Source: GCA-002784865 sp035646815 (GTDB lineage Bacteria > Patescibacteriota > Microgenomatia > Levybacterales > UBA12049). From it: 25,772 nt of DNA. The translations under genes and the position numbers were made by a program. The notes below the pieces were generated by a model, which was not told the DNA's origin, ran no database searches, and was given only the letters and a program-made list of their open reading frames with translations. Positions 15,498 to 24,223 of the stretch are shown piece by piece (the first letter of the stretch is position 1; each line of letters opens with the position of its first letter). Location: positions 1 through 25,772 of the forward strand of contig DASRON010000004.1 in NCBI GenBank assembly GCA_035646815.1. Reading direction: 5' to 3'.

Positions 15498-16627
15498 TTG
15501 TGAGGTTTTTTTCGCCAGATGACAAATCTATACATGGAAAAATTCCAGACTAAAAGTACTGCTGTTGCAAAGATAAAATAAAGATTTGCATATTTTCGTC
15601 CAAATAAATATTCTGCAAGATAAATAATTCCCGATTGAATAAGTAACACTCCTATGTTTGATGTCATAAAAAATCCAATTATCTTCTTAGAATAGCTTAT
15701 AAAGCTTTTACTTCTGTCTTCTTTAAATGTCCAAAGATTATTAAGATTAAAATTTGAAAAAATAGCAGGCTGAGCTGCAATCCAACTACCAAGAGCTAGT
15801 GGAAAACTAGTATATCTAATAAATAAATTATAAATTACAAACTGTATTACAAATCCTATTCCTCCTACAACTAAAAATTTACCAAAAGATCCATAAATAA
15901 TTTCTTTTATTTTTGCAGCAAAAATATATTTTAAGAGATCAACAATATACTCACTTGTTGCTATTTTTGATTTACCTAAAGTTCTATCTGTAAAATGAAT
16001 TGGAACTTCTGCAATCTTAAATCCATCTCTTGCTGCTTTGTGTAAAAATGAAACCTGAAAAGTATATCCTCTAAATGCAGTTAGTTCTTCTTTTTCTTTA
16101 AGAAAAGCTTCTTTTTTTATTGCTCTAAACCCACCTGTCCAGTCGTGAATTGAAAAACGCATTAAAACACATCTTACAAGTAAATTACCACAAACTGAAA
16201 ATGCTTTTCTATGTAACCCCCAGTTTAGAGGAATTGATCCCCCTTCACTATATCTTGTTCCAATTACAAAATCATATCCTTCATCAATCTTTTTAAGAAA
16301 ATCCGGAATTTTTTTAGGATCATGAGAAAGATCTGCATCCATTTCAAACATTACTTCTGCATCCATTTTTTCTATTGCATAGGTCATTGCTCTTACGTAT
16401 GCTGCTCCTAGGCCATGCTTTTCACCTTGATTAAGTTCTATATTTTTATATTTTCCCATAAGCTTTTTTACATCTTCTGCAGTACCGTCAGGAGAATTAT
16501 CATCTGCAATTAAAATATTCATGTCGTGGTTTTTTATTTGAGGAAAGATCTCTTCTTCTAAGATAGGAATTAGACGATCCACGTTGCCTTTTTCATTATA
16601 TGTAGGAATTATTATTACAACTTTCAT
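15494..16627 (-). CDS. Polyprenyl-phosphate sugar synthase (GT2, DPM1-like) fused to GtrA domain
   Basis: Residues 1-240 are a GT2 catalytic domain of the dolichyl-phosphate mannose synthase type: IIPTYNEKGNV, ADDNSPDGT (41-49), the metal-binding MDADLSHDP (D97, D99), and DWTGGFRAI (161-169). Residues ~246-377 are a GtrA-like domain of four membrane helices, with FLVVGGIGFVIQF and NFNLNNLWTF. The product should transfer a hexose from GDP- or UDP-sugar to a polyprenyl phosphate at the cytoplasmic face. The GtrA part may anchor the enzyme or help flip the lipid-sugar. Such fusions are known in the DPM1-like family. Which sugar is used is unknown; mannose or glucose is most common. Confidence 0.88.
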   Translation of the reverse strand: MKVVIIIPTYNEKGNVDRLIPILEEEIFPQIKNHDMNILIADDNSPDGTAEDVKKLMGKYKNIELNQGEKHGLGAAYVRAMTYAIEKMDAEVMFEMDADLSHDPKKIPDFLKKIDEGYDFVIGTRYSEGGSIPLNWGLHRKAFSVCGNLLVRCVLMRFSIHDWTGGFRAIKKEAFLKEKEELTAFRGYTFQVSFLHKAARDGFKIAEVPIHFTDRTLGKSKIATSEYIVDLLKYIFAAKIKEIIYGSFGKFLVVGGIGFVIQFVIYNLFIRYTSFPLALGSWIAAQPAIFSNFNLNNLWTFKEDRSKSFISYSKKIIGFFMTSNIGVLLIQSGIIYLAEYLFGRKYANLYFIFATAVLLVWNFSMYRFVIWRKKPHK

Positions 16628-17574
16628 AAACTCTTAAAGTATTGTATTGTTTTTTCAAGCCCTTTTTCAATAGCAACCTCAGGTTTCCAATTTAATAAAT
16701 CCTTTGCTTTTGAAATATCAGGGTTTCGCCTTAGGGGATCATCTTCTGGAAGTTTTTCAAAAATAATTTCTGAATTTGAATCAGTCATTTTTTTAATAAG
16801 ATCTGCTAAGTTTTTAATGGTTCTTTCATCAGGATTTCCAATATTTATAACTTCCCCATCTGAATTTGAAGAAAACATTGCTTTTGTTAAACCGTTAACC
16901 ATATCGTCAACATAGCAAAAGCTTCTAGTTTGATCTCCTTTTCCATAAACCGTAATAGGTTTTTTAAAGATTGCCTGATTTATAAAGTTTGAAACAACTC
17001 TTCCATCATCAGCTTGCATTTTTGGACCATAAGTATTAAAAATTCTAATAATTATGGTTTTGACATTGTGTTTTCTAAAAAAAACCATTGTCATTGCCTC
17101 TCCGAATCTTTTTCCTTCATCGTAAACAGATCTAACTCCGTTTGGACTAACATTTCCAAAATAACTCTCTGGTTGCGGCGAAACATTAGGATTTCCGTAA
17201 ACTTCAGAAGATGATGCATATAAAAACTTTGCAGAATTTTTCTTAGCAAGCTCTAAAAGATTTTTTGTTCCTAAAGAATTTGCCATTAAAGTTTCTATTG
17301 GATAATTTATAAAACTCTTTGGACTTTTTTTGTTTGGAGAGGCAGGAGAGGCAAGGTGAAATATATAATCTACTTTTTGATCAGTCTCAAAGGATTTGAT
17401 AATATCATGCTCTATTAACTTGAAATTTTTATTATTAAGAAGAGATTCTATGTTTTTTCTATCTCCTGTAATAAAATTATCAACACATAAAACAATATTT
17501 CCTTCGTCAATAAGTTTTTGGGATAGGTGTGAGCCTATGAAACCAGCTCCTCCAGCAATTAAAACTGTATGCAT
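16624..17574 (-). CDS. UDP-glucuronate decarboxylase (UDP-xylose synthase)
   Basis: An extended SDR-family enzyme with a Rossmann GGAGFIGSH motif (8-16), HLASPASP (73-80) and the catalytic SSSEVYG (S122, E124) and Y151-x3-K155. The YDEGKR sequence at the catalytic Tyr, the HLASPASP and the RIFNTYGPKM segment are typical of UDP-xylose synthases, which convert UDP-glucuronate to UDP-xylose and CO2. The presence of ugd three genes upstream, which supplies UDP-glucuronate, supports this call. At 316 aa it is a soluble bacterial form without a membrane anchor. A related 4-epimerase is the alternative. It overlaps the GT2 start by 4 nt and follows gmd by 3 nt. Confidence 0.85.
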   Translation of the reverse strand: MHTVLIAGGAGFIGSHLSQKLIDEGNIVLCVDNFITGDRKNIESLLNNKNFKLIEHDIIKSFETDQKVDYIFHLASPASPNKKSPKSFINYPIETLMANSLGTKNLLELAKKNSAKFLYASSSEVYGNPNVSPQPESYFGNVSPNGVRSVYDEGKRFGEAMTMVFFRKHNVKTIIIRIFNTYGPKMQADDGRVVSNFINQAIFKKPITVYGKGDQTRSFCYVDDMVNGLTKAMFSSNSDGEVINIGNPDERTIKNLADLIKKMTDSNSEIIFEKLPEDDPLRRNPDISKAKDLLNWKPEVAIEKGLEKTIQYFKSL

Positions 17575-17577
17575 AAA

Positions 17578-18546
17578 TTATCTGTTTTTTTCCAATTCGA
17601 GGTCAGCCTTAACCATCATTTCTACTAACGCTTTAAAACTAGTTTTAGGCTTCCATCCAAGTTCTTTTTTGGCTTTACTATAATCTCCTATTAAATTATC
17701 TACCTCTGCAGGACGCATATGATCAGGACTATTATGTACAACATATTTTTCCCAATCTTTTATTCCTGCTATCTCAAATGCAATTTCTACAAATTCTCTT
17801 ACAGAATGATTCTCACCTGTTGATATAACAAAATCATCTGCTTTATCATGATTTAACATAAGCCACATTGCTTCAACATAATCACCAGCAAATCCCCAAT
17901 CTCTTTTTGGCTCTAAACTACCAAGTTCAAGTTTTTTTTGCTTCCCTAAATGAATCCTAGCAACTGCATGTGATATCTTTCTAGTTACAAACTCCAAACC
18001 CCTTCTTGGAGATTCATGGTTAAAAAGAATTCCTGAACAGGCAAACATATCGTAACTTTCTCTATAATTTAAAGTTATGTAATGACCATAAACCTTAGCA
18101 ACTCCATATGGACTCCTAGGATGAAATCTGGTTGTTTCTTTTTGCGGAGTTTCCATTACTTTCCCAAACATCTCAGAAGATGACGCCTGATAAAATCTTA
18201 CTTTAGAATTTATAGATTTAATTGCCTCAAGCATTCTTGTTACACCCAAAGCAGTGAATTCTCCTGTTAAGACAGGTTGATTCCAAGAAGTTTTAACAAA
18301 TGATTGAGCTGCAAGATTATACACCTCATCAGGCTCTGCTTTTAAAACTGCTTCTGATAAAGAGCTTTGATCAAGAAGATCACCTTGCAAGAGCTCTATT
18401 TGATCTTGAATATGAGCAAATCTTTCGTTATTTAAAGTACTTGTTCTTCTAGTAAGACCAAATACTTTATAGCCTTTTTTAAGTAAAAACTCAGCAAGAT
18501 ATGATCCATCTTGTCCTGTTATTCCAGTAATTAACGCTCTTTTCAT
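17578..18546 (-). CDS. gmd: GDP-mannose 4,6-dehydratase
   Basis: Gmd converts GDP-D-mannose to GDP-4-keto-6-deoxymannose. Family hallmarks are the TGITGQDGSYLAE dinucleotide-binding motif (7-19), the TRRTST loop that binds NADP, NLAAQSFV, SSSEMFG (S124, E125), RSPYGVAK with Y147 and K151, and the NHESPRRGLEFVTRKI segment characteristic of GMDs. At 322 aa it is slightly shorter than the usual 345-370. No Shine-Dalgarno sequence is seen; the preceding rmd stop is 10 nt away. The adjacent reductase gene would complete a GDP-deoxyhexose pathway. Confidence 0.94.
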   Translation of the reverse strand: MKRALITGITGQDGSYLAEFLLKKGYKVFGLTRRTSTLNNERFAHIQDQIELLQGDLLDQSSLSEAVLKAEPDEVYNLAAQSFVKTSWNQPVLTGEFTALGVTRMLEAIKSINSKVRFYQASSSEMFGKVMETPQKETTRFHPRSPYGVAKVYGHYITLNYRESYDMFACSGILFNHESPRRGLEFVTRKISHAVARIHLGKQKKLELGSLEPKRDWGFAGDYVEAMWLMLNHDKADDFVISTGENHSVREFVEIAFEIAGIKDWEKYVVHNSPDHMRPAEVDNLIGDYSKAKKELGWKPKTSFKALVEMMVKADLELEKNR

Positions 18547-18556
18547 TAGTATTATT

Positions 18557-19516
18557 CTAAATTATATTTCTCCAATAGTCCAGAGTATCCTTTAAAGTTT
18601 TCTCAATAGCAATTTCTGGTTTCCAGTTTGTTAAATTTTTTAATTTAGTTGAATCACAAACAAGTTCAGGTGCATCAGATGGCCTAAATAATTCCTTGTC
18701 AATTTCAACTTTAATTTTTGCAGAAGAAAAGGATAATAAAATTTCTAAAATTTTAGAAATTTTATAAGAAACTCCTGAACCAATATTGTAAGCTTGTCCA
18801 GGAATGCCTTTTTCAACTAAAGAAAGATATACTTTAACAACGTCTCTTACATCTGTAAAGTCTCTTTTTGCCTCTAAATTTCCTACTTTTAAAATTGGTT
18901 CTCTTTTATTCTTTTCTATTTCAACAATCTTTTTTGCAAAATCAGTCACTACAAATCCTTCTGCTTGTCTTGGACCAATATGATTAAATGGTCTTGCGAT
19001 TATTACAGGAAGGTTATAGGAGAGATTGTATTGAAGTCCTAAAAAATCTTGAGCAATTTTTGATACTGCATAAGGACTTCCTGGTTTAAAAGATGTTTTT
19101 TCTGAAATTGGAAGCTCATTTCTATTAACCATTCCGTAAATTTCTGCTGATGAAATAATTAGTATTTTTGTGTCAAAAAGTTCTTCTTTTCTTATAGCTT
19201 CTAGCAAATTTAATTCTGATGAAATATTATTTGTAATTGTTTCTAAGGGTTTTTTAAAGCTTTGCGCAGGAGAAGTCGAAGCTGCAAGATGAAAAATAAT
19301 ATCAGGCTTTACTTCACTTATTAATTTTTCTGTCTCTTCTTTTGAATTTAAATTAAGTTTTTTAAAAGAAACATTATTTTTTAAATAATCTAATTTTTTA
19401 TAGCTTTCCTCAGTAAGATAAGTTCCAAAAATTTGATATTTTTTAAGTGATACAAGGTGTTCAAGAAGATAAGATCCTACAAAACCTGTCGAACCAGTAA
19501 TAATTATTTTTTTCAT
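18557..19516 (-). CDS. rmd: GDP-6-deoxy-D-mannose reductase (GDP-D-rhamnose synthase)
   Basis: An SDR enzyme that reduces GDP-4-keto-6-deoxymannose to GDP-D-rhamnose. It has TGSTGFVGSY (7-16), SSAEIYG (S122-S123, E125), Y149-x3-K153, and the diagnostic FNHIGPRQ (177-184) followed by GFVVTDFA. RDFTDVRDVV and RPSDAPELV further match Rmd rather than GDP-fucose synthase (WcaG/Fcl). Its start overlaps the ugd stop by 4 nt. GDP-talose or another 4-epimer product cannot be excluded from sequence alone. Confidence 0.88.
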   Translation of the reverse strand: MKKIIITGSTGFVGSYLLEHLVSLKKYQIFGTYLTEESYKKLDYLKNNVSFKKLNLNSKEETEKLISEVKPDIIFHLAASTSPAQSFKKPLETITNNISSELNLLEAIRKEELFDTKILIISSAEIYGMVNRNELPISEKTSFKPGSPYAVSKIAQDFLGLQYNLSYNLPVIIARPFNHIGPRQAEGFVVTDFAKKIVEIEKNKREPILKVGNLEAKRDFTDVRDVVKVYLSLVEKGIPGQAYNIGSGVSYKISKILEILLSFSSAKIKVEIDKELFRPSDAPELVCDSTKLKNLTNWKPEIAIEKTLKDTLDYWRNII

Positions 19517-20802
19517 CTGCCAACCCCTACATATGTAAAACCTAATTTTCTTAATTTTTCAGGATCATAAATATTTCTTCCATCAATAATTATTGGATTT
19601 TTCATAAGGCTTTTTAATCTTTTAAAATCAACGTCTTTAAATTCATTCCAGTCAGTTACCACTACTAATGCTTCTGCATCTTTTGCACAATCATAAAGAT
19701 CTTTTGCAAATTCGATATCTTTTATAAGTCCTTTTGCATTTTCAATTGCTTGAGGATCATAAGCTTTTATAAGTGCACCATCTCTTTTCATGAGCTCAAT
19801 AATATCAATTGCCGGAGCATCTCTCATATCATCTGTGTCTGGCTTAAAAGAAAGACCAAGCACTCCAATTTTTTTCTTTCTTAATTCACCAACTGCTTTT
19901 CTTACCTTTCTTACAATATCTCTTTTTGCCTGATCATTTACTTTTTCAACACTCTCAAGAAGTGAAAAAGAATAATCATAATCTTTTGCAATTGCAACAA
20001 GTGCTTTTACATCTTTTGGAAAACAACTTCCTCCATATCCAGGACCTGGAGAAAGAAAAGCCTTACCAATTCTTCTATCAATACCTATTCCCTCTAATAC
20101 TCTTAATCCATCTGCTCCCAAAAGTTCTGACAATTTTGCAATAGCGTTTGCAAAAGAAATTTTTGTCGCAAGAAAGGAATTTGAAGCATACTTAATTAAT
20201 TCTGAAGTTTCTAAATTTGTTAAAACAAAATTTTCATTAATTGCTTTATGAAGCTCTATTAACTTTTCTTCTGCTTTTTTACTTTCTGTTCCTATTACAA
20301 TTCTATCAGGATTTAAAGTATCTAGGATTGCAGTGCCTTCTCTTAAAAACTCTGGACATGAGGCAACATCAAACTCAACTCCGCTTTTTTTCAAAGCTTC
20401 TATGATTCCATAAACTTTTTTACATGTCCCAGGCGGAACAGTACTTTTTACAGCAACAACTGTGTAGCCATTTAAATATTTTGCTATATTTTCAGAAACA
20501 TCAAAAACTGTTGAAAGCTGAGCATCGCCAGTTTTATACGGAGGTGTTCCGACAGCAATAAAGACAATTTCTGACTCAGAAATTGACTTATCATAATCTA
20601 GCGTAAATAAAAGCCTTTTAGCATCAATATTTTTTTTAACAAGCTCTGTAAGGCCTGGCTCGTAAAAAGGAGTAATTCCTTTTTTAAGATCTTCAATTTT
20701 TTTTGCTGTATGACCAACAACCCAGACTTTATTTCCTAAGTCTGCAAAAACAGTAGCGGTAACTAAGCCTACATACCCATGCCCAATAAATGTAATTGTC
20801 AT
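19513..20802 (-). CDS. ugd: UDP-glucose 6-dehydrogenase
   Basis: Ugd oxidises UDP-glucose to UDP-glucuronate with two NAD. The N-terminal Rossmann motif is IGHGYVGLVTA (6-16); STVPPGTC and CPEFLREGTA follow. The catalytic residues are visible as K204 in ELIKYASNSF and C260 in GPGYGGSCFPKDVKAL. A C-terminal UDP-binding domain contains GLSFKPDTDDMRDAP. At 429 aa it is full length. Its ATG overlaps the rmlD-like stop by 4 nt on the other side, and it feeds the UDP-xylose synthase in the same operon. A UDP-N-acetyl-hexosamine dehydrogenase is less likely given the motif set. Confidence 0.94.
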   Translation of the reverse strand: MTITFIGHGYVGLVTATVFADLGNKVWVVGHTAKKIEDLKKGITPFYEPGLTELVKKNIDAKRLLFTLDYDKSISESEIVFIAVGTPPYKTGDAQLSTVFDVSENIAKYLNGYTVVAVKSTVPPGTCKKVYGIIEALKKSGVEFDVASCPEFLREGTAILDTLNPDRIVIGTESKKAEEKLIELHKAINENFVLTNLETSELIKYASNSFLATKISFANAIAKLSELLGADGLRVLEGIGIDRRIGKAFLSPGPGYGGSCFPKDVKALVAIAKDYDYSFSLLESVEKVNDQAKRDIVRKVRKAVGELRKKKIGVLGLSFKPDTDDMRDAPAIDIIELMKRDGALIKAYDPQAIENAKGLIKDIEFAKDLYDCAKDAEALVVVTDWNEFKDVDFKRLKSLMKNPIIIDGRNIYDPEKLRKLGFTYVGVGR

Positions 20803-21668
20803 ATTTGCTTTTTTATTATCCCTAAAGCTTCAGTAAAAGAGTGCATTTCTACACCCAGTTTTGTTATTTTATCATTATTTAGTGATAAATTACATGCCCT
20901 AGGTACACGTCCCTTAAAAAACTCTTCACTAGAAGTTTTTGTAATAAGGTTTTTATTTAGATTAAATATCTCTGCTACTTTTATTGCCGCCGTGTAAGGA
21001 CTAACTGCTTCATCTCCTGCTATGTGAAATTTTCCTGTTTCATCTCTATTAATTAAAGTTTTTAATGCAGGTGCTAAATCATCTACAAACGTAGGGGTAA
21101 AATAATGATCCGAGACAGCTTCCACTTTTTGTCCTTTTTCTAAAAGCCATTTAAAAACACGAACATACTCTTTTTTTTCATGTTCTGCTCTGTATGGATA
21201 AGCAATACGAAGTATCATCCAAGGAATAAAAGTTTTTTCAATTATTTTCTCTGCTTCCCCTTTTGTTTTCGCATACCAACCAACAGGATCTCTTTTATCT
21301 TCTTCTTTATATTTTTCAGGAAATTTTTTCGTTCCAGGAAAAACCATATCAGTTGATATGTATATAATTTTTTTATTAAATTTTTCGCAAGCCTCTAATA
21401 CATTCCTTGTACCATTAACGTTTATTTCCCAGGCAATGCTTTTTTCCTTCTTGTCCTTATCTTCTTCAGCACTATCAACATCAACATATGCCACCAAATG
21501 AAGAACTACTGATGCATCCGATCTTTCAATTCTTTTAAAAACAGCTTCTTTATCTAAAATGTCTGTTCCTGTTTTTCTACTGATATCTTCAAATTGATAA
21601 GTATCCAAAAGAAGTTCTGTAATGCGAGATCCAACAAATCCTGAAAGTCCCGTACCAATGATTTTCAT
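20799..21668 (-). CDS. dTDP-4-keto-6-deoxyhexose reductase (RmlD-like)
   Basis: An SDR of the RmlD/RfbD type with GTGLSGFVGSR at the N-terminus, ISTDMVFPG (T106, D107), a WYAKTKGEAE catalytic Tyr-Lys pair (Y132, K136), and an LRIAYPYR segment. RmlD reduces dTDP-4-keto-L-rhamnose to dTDP-L-rhamnose. At 289 aa its length fits. It overlaps rmlB and ugd by 4 nt. Because rmlC is not in this operon, the true substrate could instead be the un-epimerised 4-keto-6-deoxyglucose, which would give a 6-deoxy D-sugar; hence no gene symbol is assigned. Confidence 0.82.
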   Translation of the reverse strand: MKIIGTGLSGFVGSRITELLLDTYQFEDISRKTGTDILDKEAVFKRIERSDASVVLHLVAYVDVDSAEEDKDKKEKSIAWEINVNGTRNVLEACEKFNKKIIYISTDMVFPGTKKFPEKYKEEDKRDPVGWYAKTKGEAEKIIEKTFIPWMILRIAYPYRAEHEKKEYVRVFKWLLEKGQKVEAVSDHYFTPTFVDDLAPALKTLINRDETGKFHIAGDEAVSPYTAAIKVAEIFNLNKNLITKTSSEEFFKGRVPRACNLSLNNDKITKLGVEMHSFTEALGIIKKQI

Positions 21669-22678
21669 CTTTCTTCGTATTGTTTTTTATAATAATTTCG
21701 ATACTCTCCGCTTCTAACTTTTTGCCACCAATCTCTATTTTCTTTGTACCATTCAATTGTTTTCTTAATCCAATCGTCGAAGCTATACATAGGCTCCCAT
21801 CCTAACTCATTTTTTATTTTTGTCCAATCCACTGCATATCTTCTATCATGTCCTAATCTATCTTTTACAAACTCCATATCCTCTTCACTTTTACCAAGGG
21901 CTTTTAAGATTTTTTTTGCAACTTCTAAATTGTTAATATCTTCAGTAAGTCCACCTATGCAATAAGTATCTCCATTTTTTCCTTTTTCTAAAATTAACTC
22001 AATTGCCCTACAATGATCTTCTACATAAATCCAATCTCTTACATAAAGTCCATCTCCGTATATCGGAATTTTCTTATCTTCTAATAAATTTGTAATCGCA
22101 AGCGAAATTAACTTTTCAGGGAATTGAAAAGGTCCAAAATTATTTGAACAATTTGAAATAGTAATTGGCAAACCATAAGTATAGTGATACGCTCTTACTA
22201 AGTGATCTGACCCTGCTTTACTTGCTGAATAAGGACTTCTGGGGTTATACGGTGTTCGTTCATTAAATTTACTCTTATCTTCTAGACTAAGGTGTCCATA
22301 TACTTCATCTGTAGAAATATGATGAAATTTCTTAACATTATTTTTTAGCGCAGCATCTAAAAGTACCTGTGTTCCTAAAACATTTGTCGTGATAAATTCT
22401 GAGGGTTTTGTAATTGATCTATCAACATGACTTTCTGCTGCAAAGTGAACAACAGTATTTACCCCCTCCATTGCCGAATTTACAGAGTCAACATTACAAA
22501 TATCACCTTGAATAAATTTATAATTTTTATTATCATCAAGCTTTTTTAGATTTTCCAAGTTTCCAGCATAGGTAAGCTTGTCAAAATTTATAATAAGATC
22601 TTCAGGATGATTTTTTGCCCAATATAAAATGAAATTGGAGCCTATAAAACCTGCTCCTCCTGTAACTAGAATTTTCAT
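21665..22678 (-). CDS. rmlB: dTDP-glucose 4,6-dehydratase
   Basis: RmlB converts dTDP-glucose to dTDP-4-keto-6-deoxyglucose. Motifs: VTGGAGFIGSNF (5-16), DKLTYAGNL, HFAAESHVDRSI (78-89), the catalytic STDEVYG (T123, D124, E125), Y150-SAS-K154, and NCSNNFGPFQFPEKLI. The 337-aa length is typical. A strong Shine-Dalgarno sequence lies inside the end of the Nudix gene, and the two genes overlap by 4 nt. Confidence 0.96.
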   Translation of the reverse strand: MKILVTGGAGFIGSNFILYWAKNHPEDLIINFDKLTYAGNLENLKKLDDNKNYKFIQGDICNVDSVNSAMEGVNTVVHFAAESHVDRSITKPSEFITTNVLGTQVLLDAALKNNVKKFHHISTDEVYGHLSLEDKSKFNERTPYNPRSPYSASKAGSDHLVRAYHYTYGLPITISNCSNNFGPFQFPEKLISLAITNLLEDKKIPIYGDGLYVRDWIYVEDHCRAIELILEKGKNGDTYCIGGLTEDINNLEVAKKILKALGKSEEDMEFVKDRLGHDRRYAVDWTKIKNELGWEPMYSFDDWIKKTIEWYKENRDWWQKVRSGEYRNYYKKQYEER

Positions 22679-23217
22679 AATCTTTTTTGCCTCCTTAGTC
22701 TGTCCAGTGTATAAATCCCAATCATTGTCGCCGCTGTTCTTATTTCACCTTCTGAAATCATTTTCAATGCTTCATCTATTGTCACTTTTCTTAATTCTAT
22801 ACTTTCCGTTTCATCAGGATTTGGTTTATCAAAATCTAGTTCCTTTGCTAGGAATATACTCATTGTTGATTTAATCACACTTGCCGATGTCTCAACTCTT
22901 GAAACCTCTTCCCACTGCCTTGCAGAGATTCCCGTTTCCTCCATTAGCTCTCTTTTTGCCGCCTCAAGAGGAGTTTCGTTTCCGTCTGTATGCCCTGCAA
23001 TTGCCTCCATTATTCTTTTGTCAAAAAGAGTTCTGTATTGAGAAATTATATATATTTCTTTTTTAGGCGTTATTGGAAAAATTACGGAGATTGGTTTTCT
23101 TTCTACAATACTGTATTTTTTCTTTTTTTTATTAGGCAGTATTACTTCTTTTTCTTTAACTTCGAAATACTTACTTTTATATACAGATTTTTCTGAAATA
23201 ATATCTAATCCAGTCAT
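22675..23217 (-). CDS. Nudix hydrolase (ADP-ribose/nucleotide-sugar pyrophosphatase-like)
   Basis: The 180-aa protein has a perfect Nudix box from G75 to I97 (G-x5-E-x7-REL-x-EE-x-G-I, with metal-binding E90, E93, E94). The preceding SQYRTLFDKRIMEAIAG matches the ADP-ribose pyrophosphatase subgroup, which cleaves ADP-ribose and other nucleoside diphosphate sugars. It lies between rmlA (1-nt TAATG overlap) and rmlB (4-nt overlap), a position usually held by rmlC. A role in nucleotide-sugar turnover is plausible, but the actual substrate is unknown. Confidence 0.9.
   Translation of the reverse strand: MTGLDIISEKSVYKSKYFEVKEKEVILPNKKKKKYSIVERKPISVIFPITPKKEIYIISQYRTLFDKRIMEAIAGHTDGNETPLEAAKRELMEETGISARQWEEVSRVETSASVIKSTMSIFLAKELDFDKPNPDETESIELRKVTIDEALKMISEGEIRTAATMIGIYTLDRLRRQKRL
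22690..22696 (-). promoter_or_regulatory. Strong ribosome binding site of rmlB
   Basis: AAGGAGG on the minus strand, 11 nt before the rmlB ATG at 22678, lies within the coding end of the Nudix gene. Confidence 0.72.
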
Positions 23218-23954
23218 TACAGTTCTCCATTTTTTACTTTCTCCGCAACTAACTCATTTGCCATTAGCAATTCATCATAAGATGTTCCTGCATCAATCCA
23301 CCAATCAATTATATGACACTCTAAAGATCCTTCTTTAAGATAAAAATTATTTAAATCTGTTACCTCAAGCTGTCCTCTGTCAGAAGGCTTAAGTTCTCTT
23401 ATGAAATCAAATACTCTATGGTCATACATATAAATTCCTGTTTGAGCAACTGTTGATTTTGGAACTTCTGGTTTTTCTTCAATTGATAGTACTTTCCCTT
23501 CTTTTGTTATTTCAACAACTCCGTATTGTTTTGACTGAGTATCTTTTTCTATTCCAAAAATTATTGCCCCTTTTTCTTTTTTCTCAAACTTTTCAACTAT
23601 AGATTTCAGATTAACGTTAAAAATATTATCTCCTAATATAACTGCAATTTTTTCATCTTTTGCAAATTCTTCTGCCAGCGCTATTCCATCTGCAATTCCA
23701 CCTGTATAGTTTTTTTGGATTGCATAATAAAGTCTGAAATCAAATTCCTCTCCTGAACCTAAAAGATTTGCAAAATGTCCTGCATGGTCAGGTGAAGTTG
23801 TTAGTAAGACCTCTTTAATACCTGCTCTTTTCATTGCTTCGAGAGGGTAGTAAATCATTGGCTTATTGTAAATTGGAAGTAGATGCTTATTGGTAACTAA
23901 AGTTAATGGTCTTAACCTAGTTGCAAGTCCCCCTGCTAAAATTACTCCTTTCAT
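23217..23954 (-). CDS. rmlA: Glucose-1-phosphate thymidylyltransferase, short form
   Basis: RmlA makes dTDP-glucose from glucose-1-phosphate and dTTP. The nucleotide-binding motif LAGGLATRLRPLT (6-18) carries A for the more usual G-T-R pattern; NKHLLPIYNKPMI, the ILGDNIF metal site, GVVEI and IEEKP follow. The WWIDAGTSYDELL segment near the C-terminus is conserved. At 245 aa it is shorter than the ~290-aa allosteric form and lacks the C-terminal extension, like many archaeal and CPR homologues. A strong Shine-Dalgarno sequence precedes it, and it overlaps the upstream small gene by 4 nt. A UTP or CTP specificity is a remote alternative. Confidence 0.9.
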   Translation of the reverse strand: MKGVILAGGLATRLRPLTLVTNKHLLPIYNKPMIYYPLEAMKRAGIKEVLLTTSPDHAGHFANLLGSGEEFDFRLYYAIQKNYTGGIADGIALAEEFAKDEKIAVILGDNIFNVNLKSIVEKFEKKEKGAIIFGIEKDTQSKQYGVVEITKEGKVLSIEEKPEVPKSTVAQTGIYMYDHRVFDFIRELKPSDRGQLEVTDLNNFYLKEGSLECHIIDWWIDAGTSYDELLMANELVAEKVKNGEL

Positions 23955-24223
23955 AATCCAAAACCTCCTTTAAATAAAAATAGTATTATACTCATACCAA
24001 GTGCCCCAACAAGTGTATATTCTATCACAATTTTCGATGATAAGTCATGATTTAACAAGTGATGCAATATTCCCCAAAAGACATAAATTATTGTTATTAC
24101 TATAAAAATAGACATCTGAAGTTGCCTATCAGGAGAAACAAGAACGACTAAATATAAAGCGAAAATTAAAATTACAATTAAGGAAAGATAATAGCCAATA
24201 TGTTTTTTAAACTTATCAAACAT
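23951..24223 (-). CDS. Small three-helix membrane protein, 90 aa
   Basis: I do not recognise this protein. It has three predicted membrane helices (about residues 11-29, 36-57 and 66-85), a basic N-terminus (FDKFKKH), and a conserved-looking GILHHLLNHDLS loop with several His between helices 2 and 3. It lies between the CAP-domain gene (1-nt TAATG overlap) and rmlA (4-nt overlap), preceded by an AGAGGAG site. The tight coupling suggests it works with the CAP protein or with the surface-glycan genes. Confidence 0.78.
   Translation of the reverse strand: MFDKFKKHIGYYLSLIVILIFALYLVVLVSPDRQLQMSIFIVITIIYVFWGILHHLLNHDLSSKIVIEYTLVGALGMSIILFLFKGGFGL
23964..23970 (-). promoter_or_regulatory. Strong ribosome binding site of rmlA
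   Basis: AAGGAGG on the minus strand lies 9 nt before the rmlA ATG at 23954, inside the end of the 90-aa gene. Confidence 0.78.
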
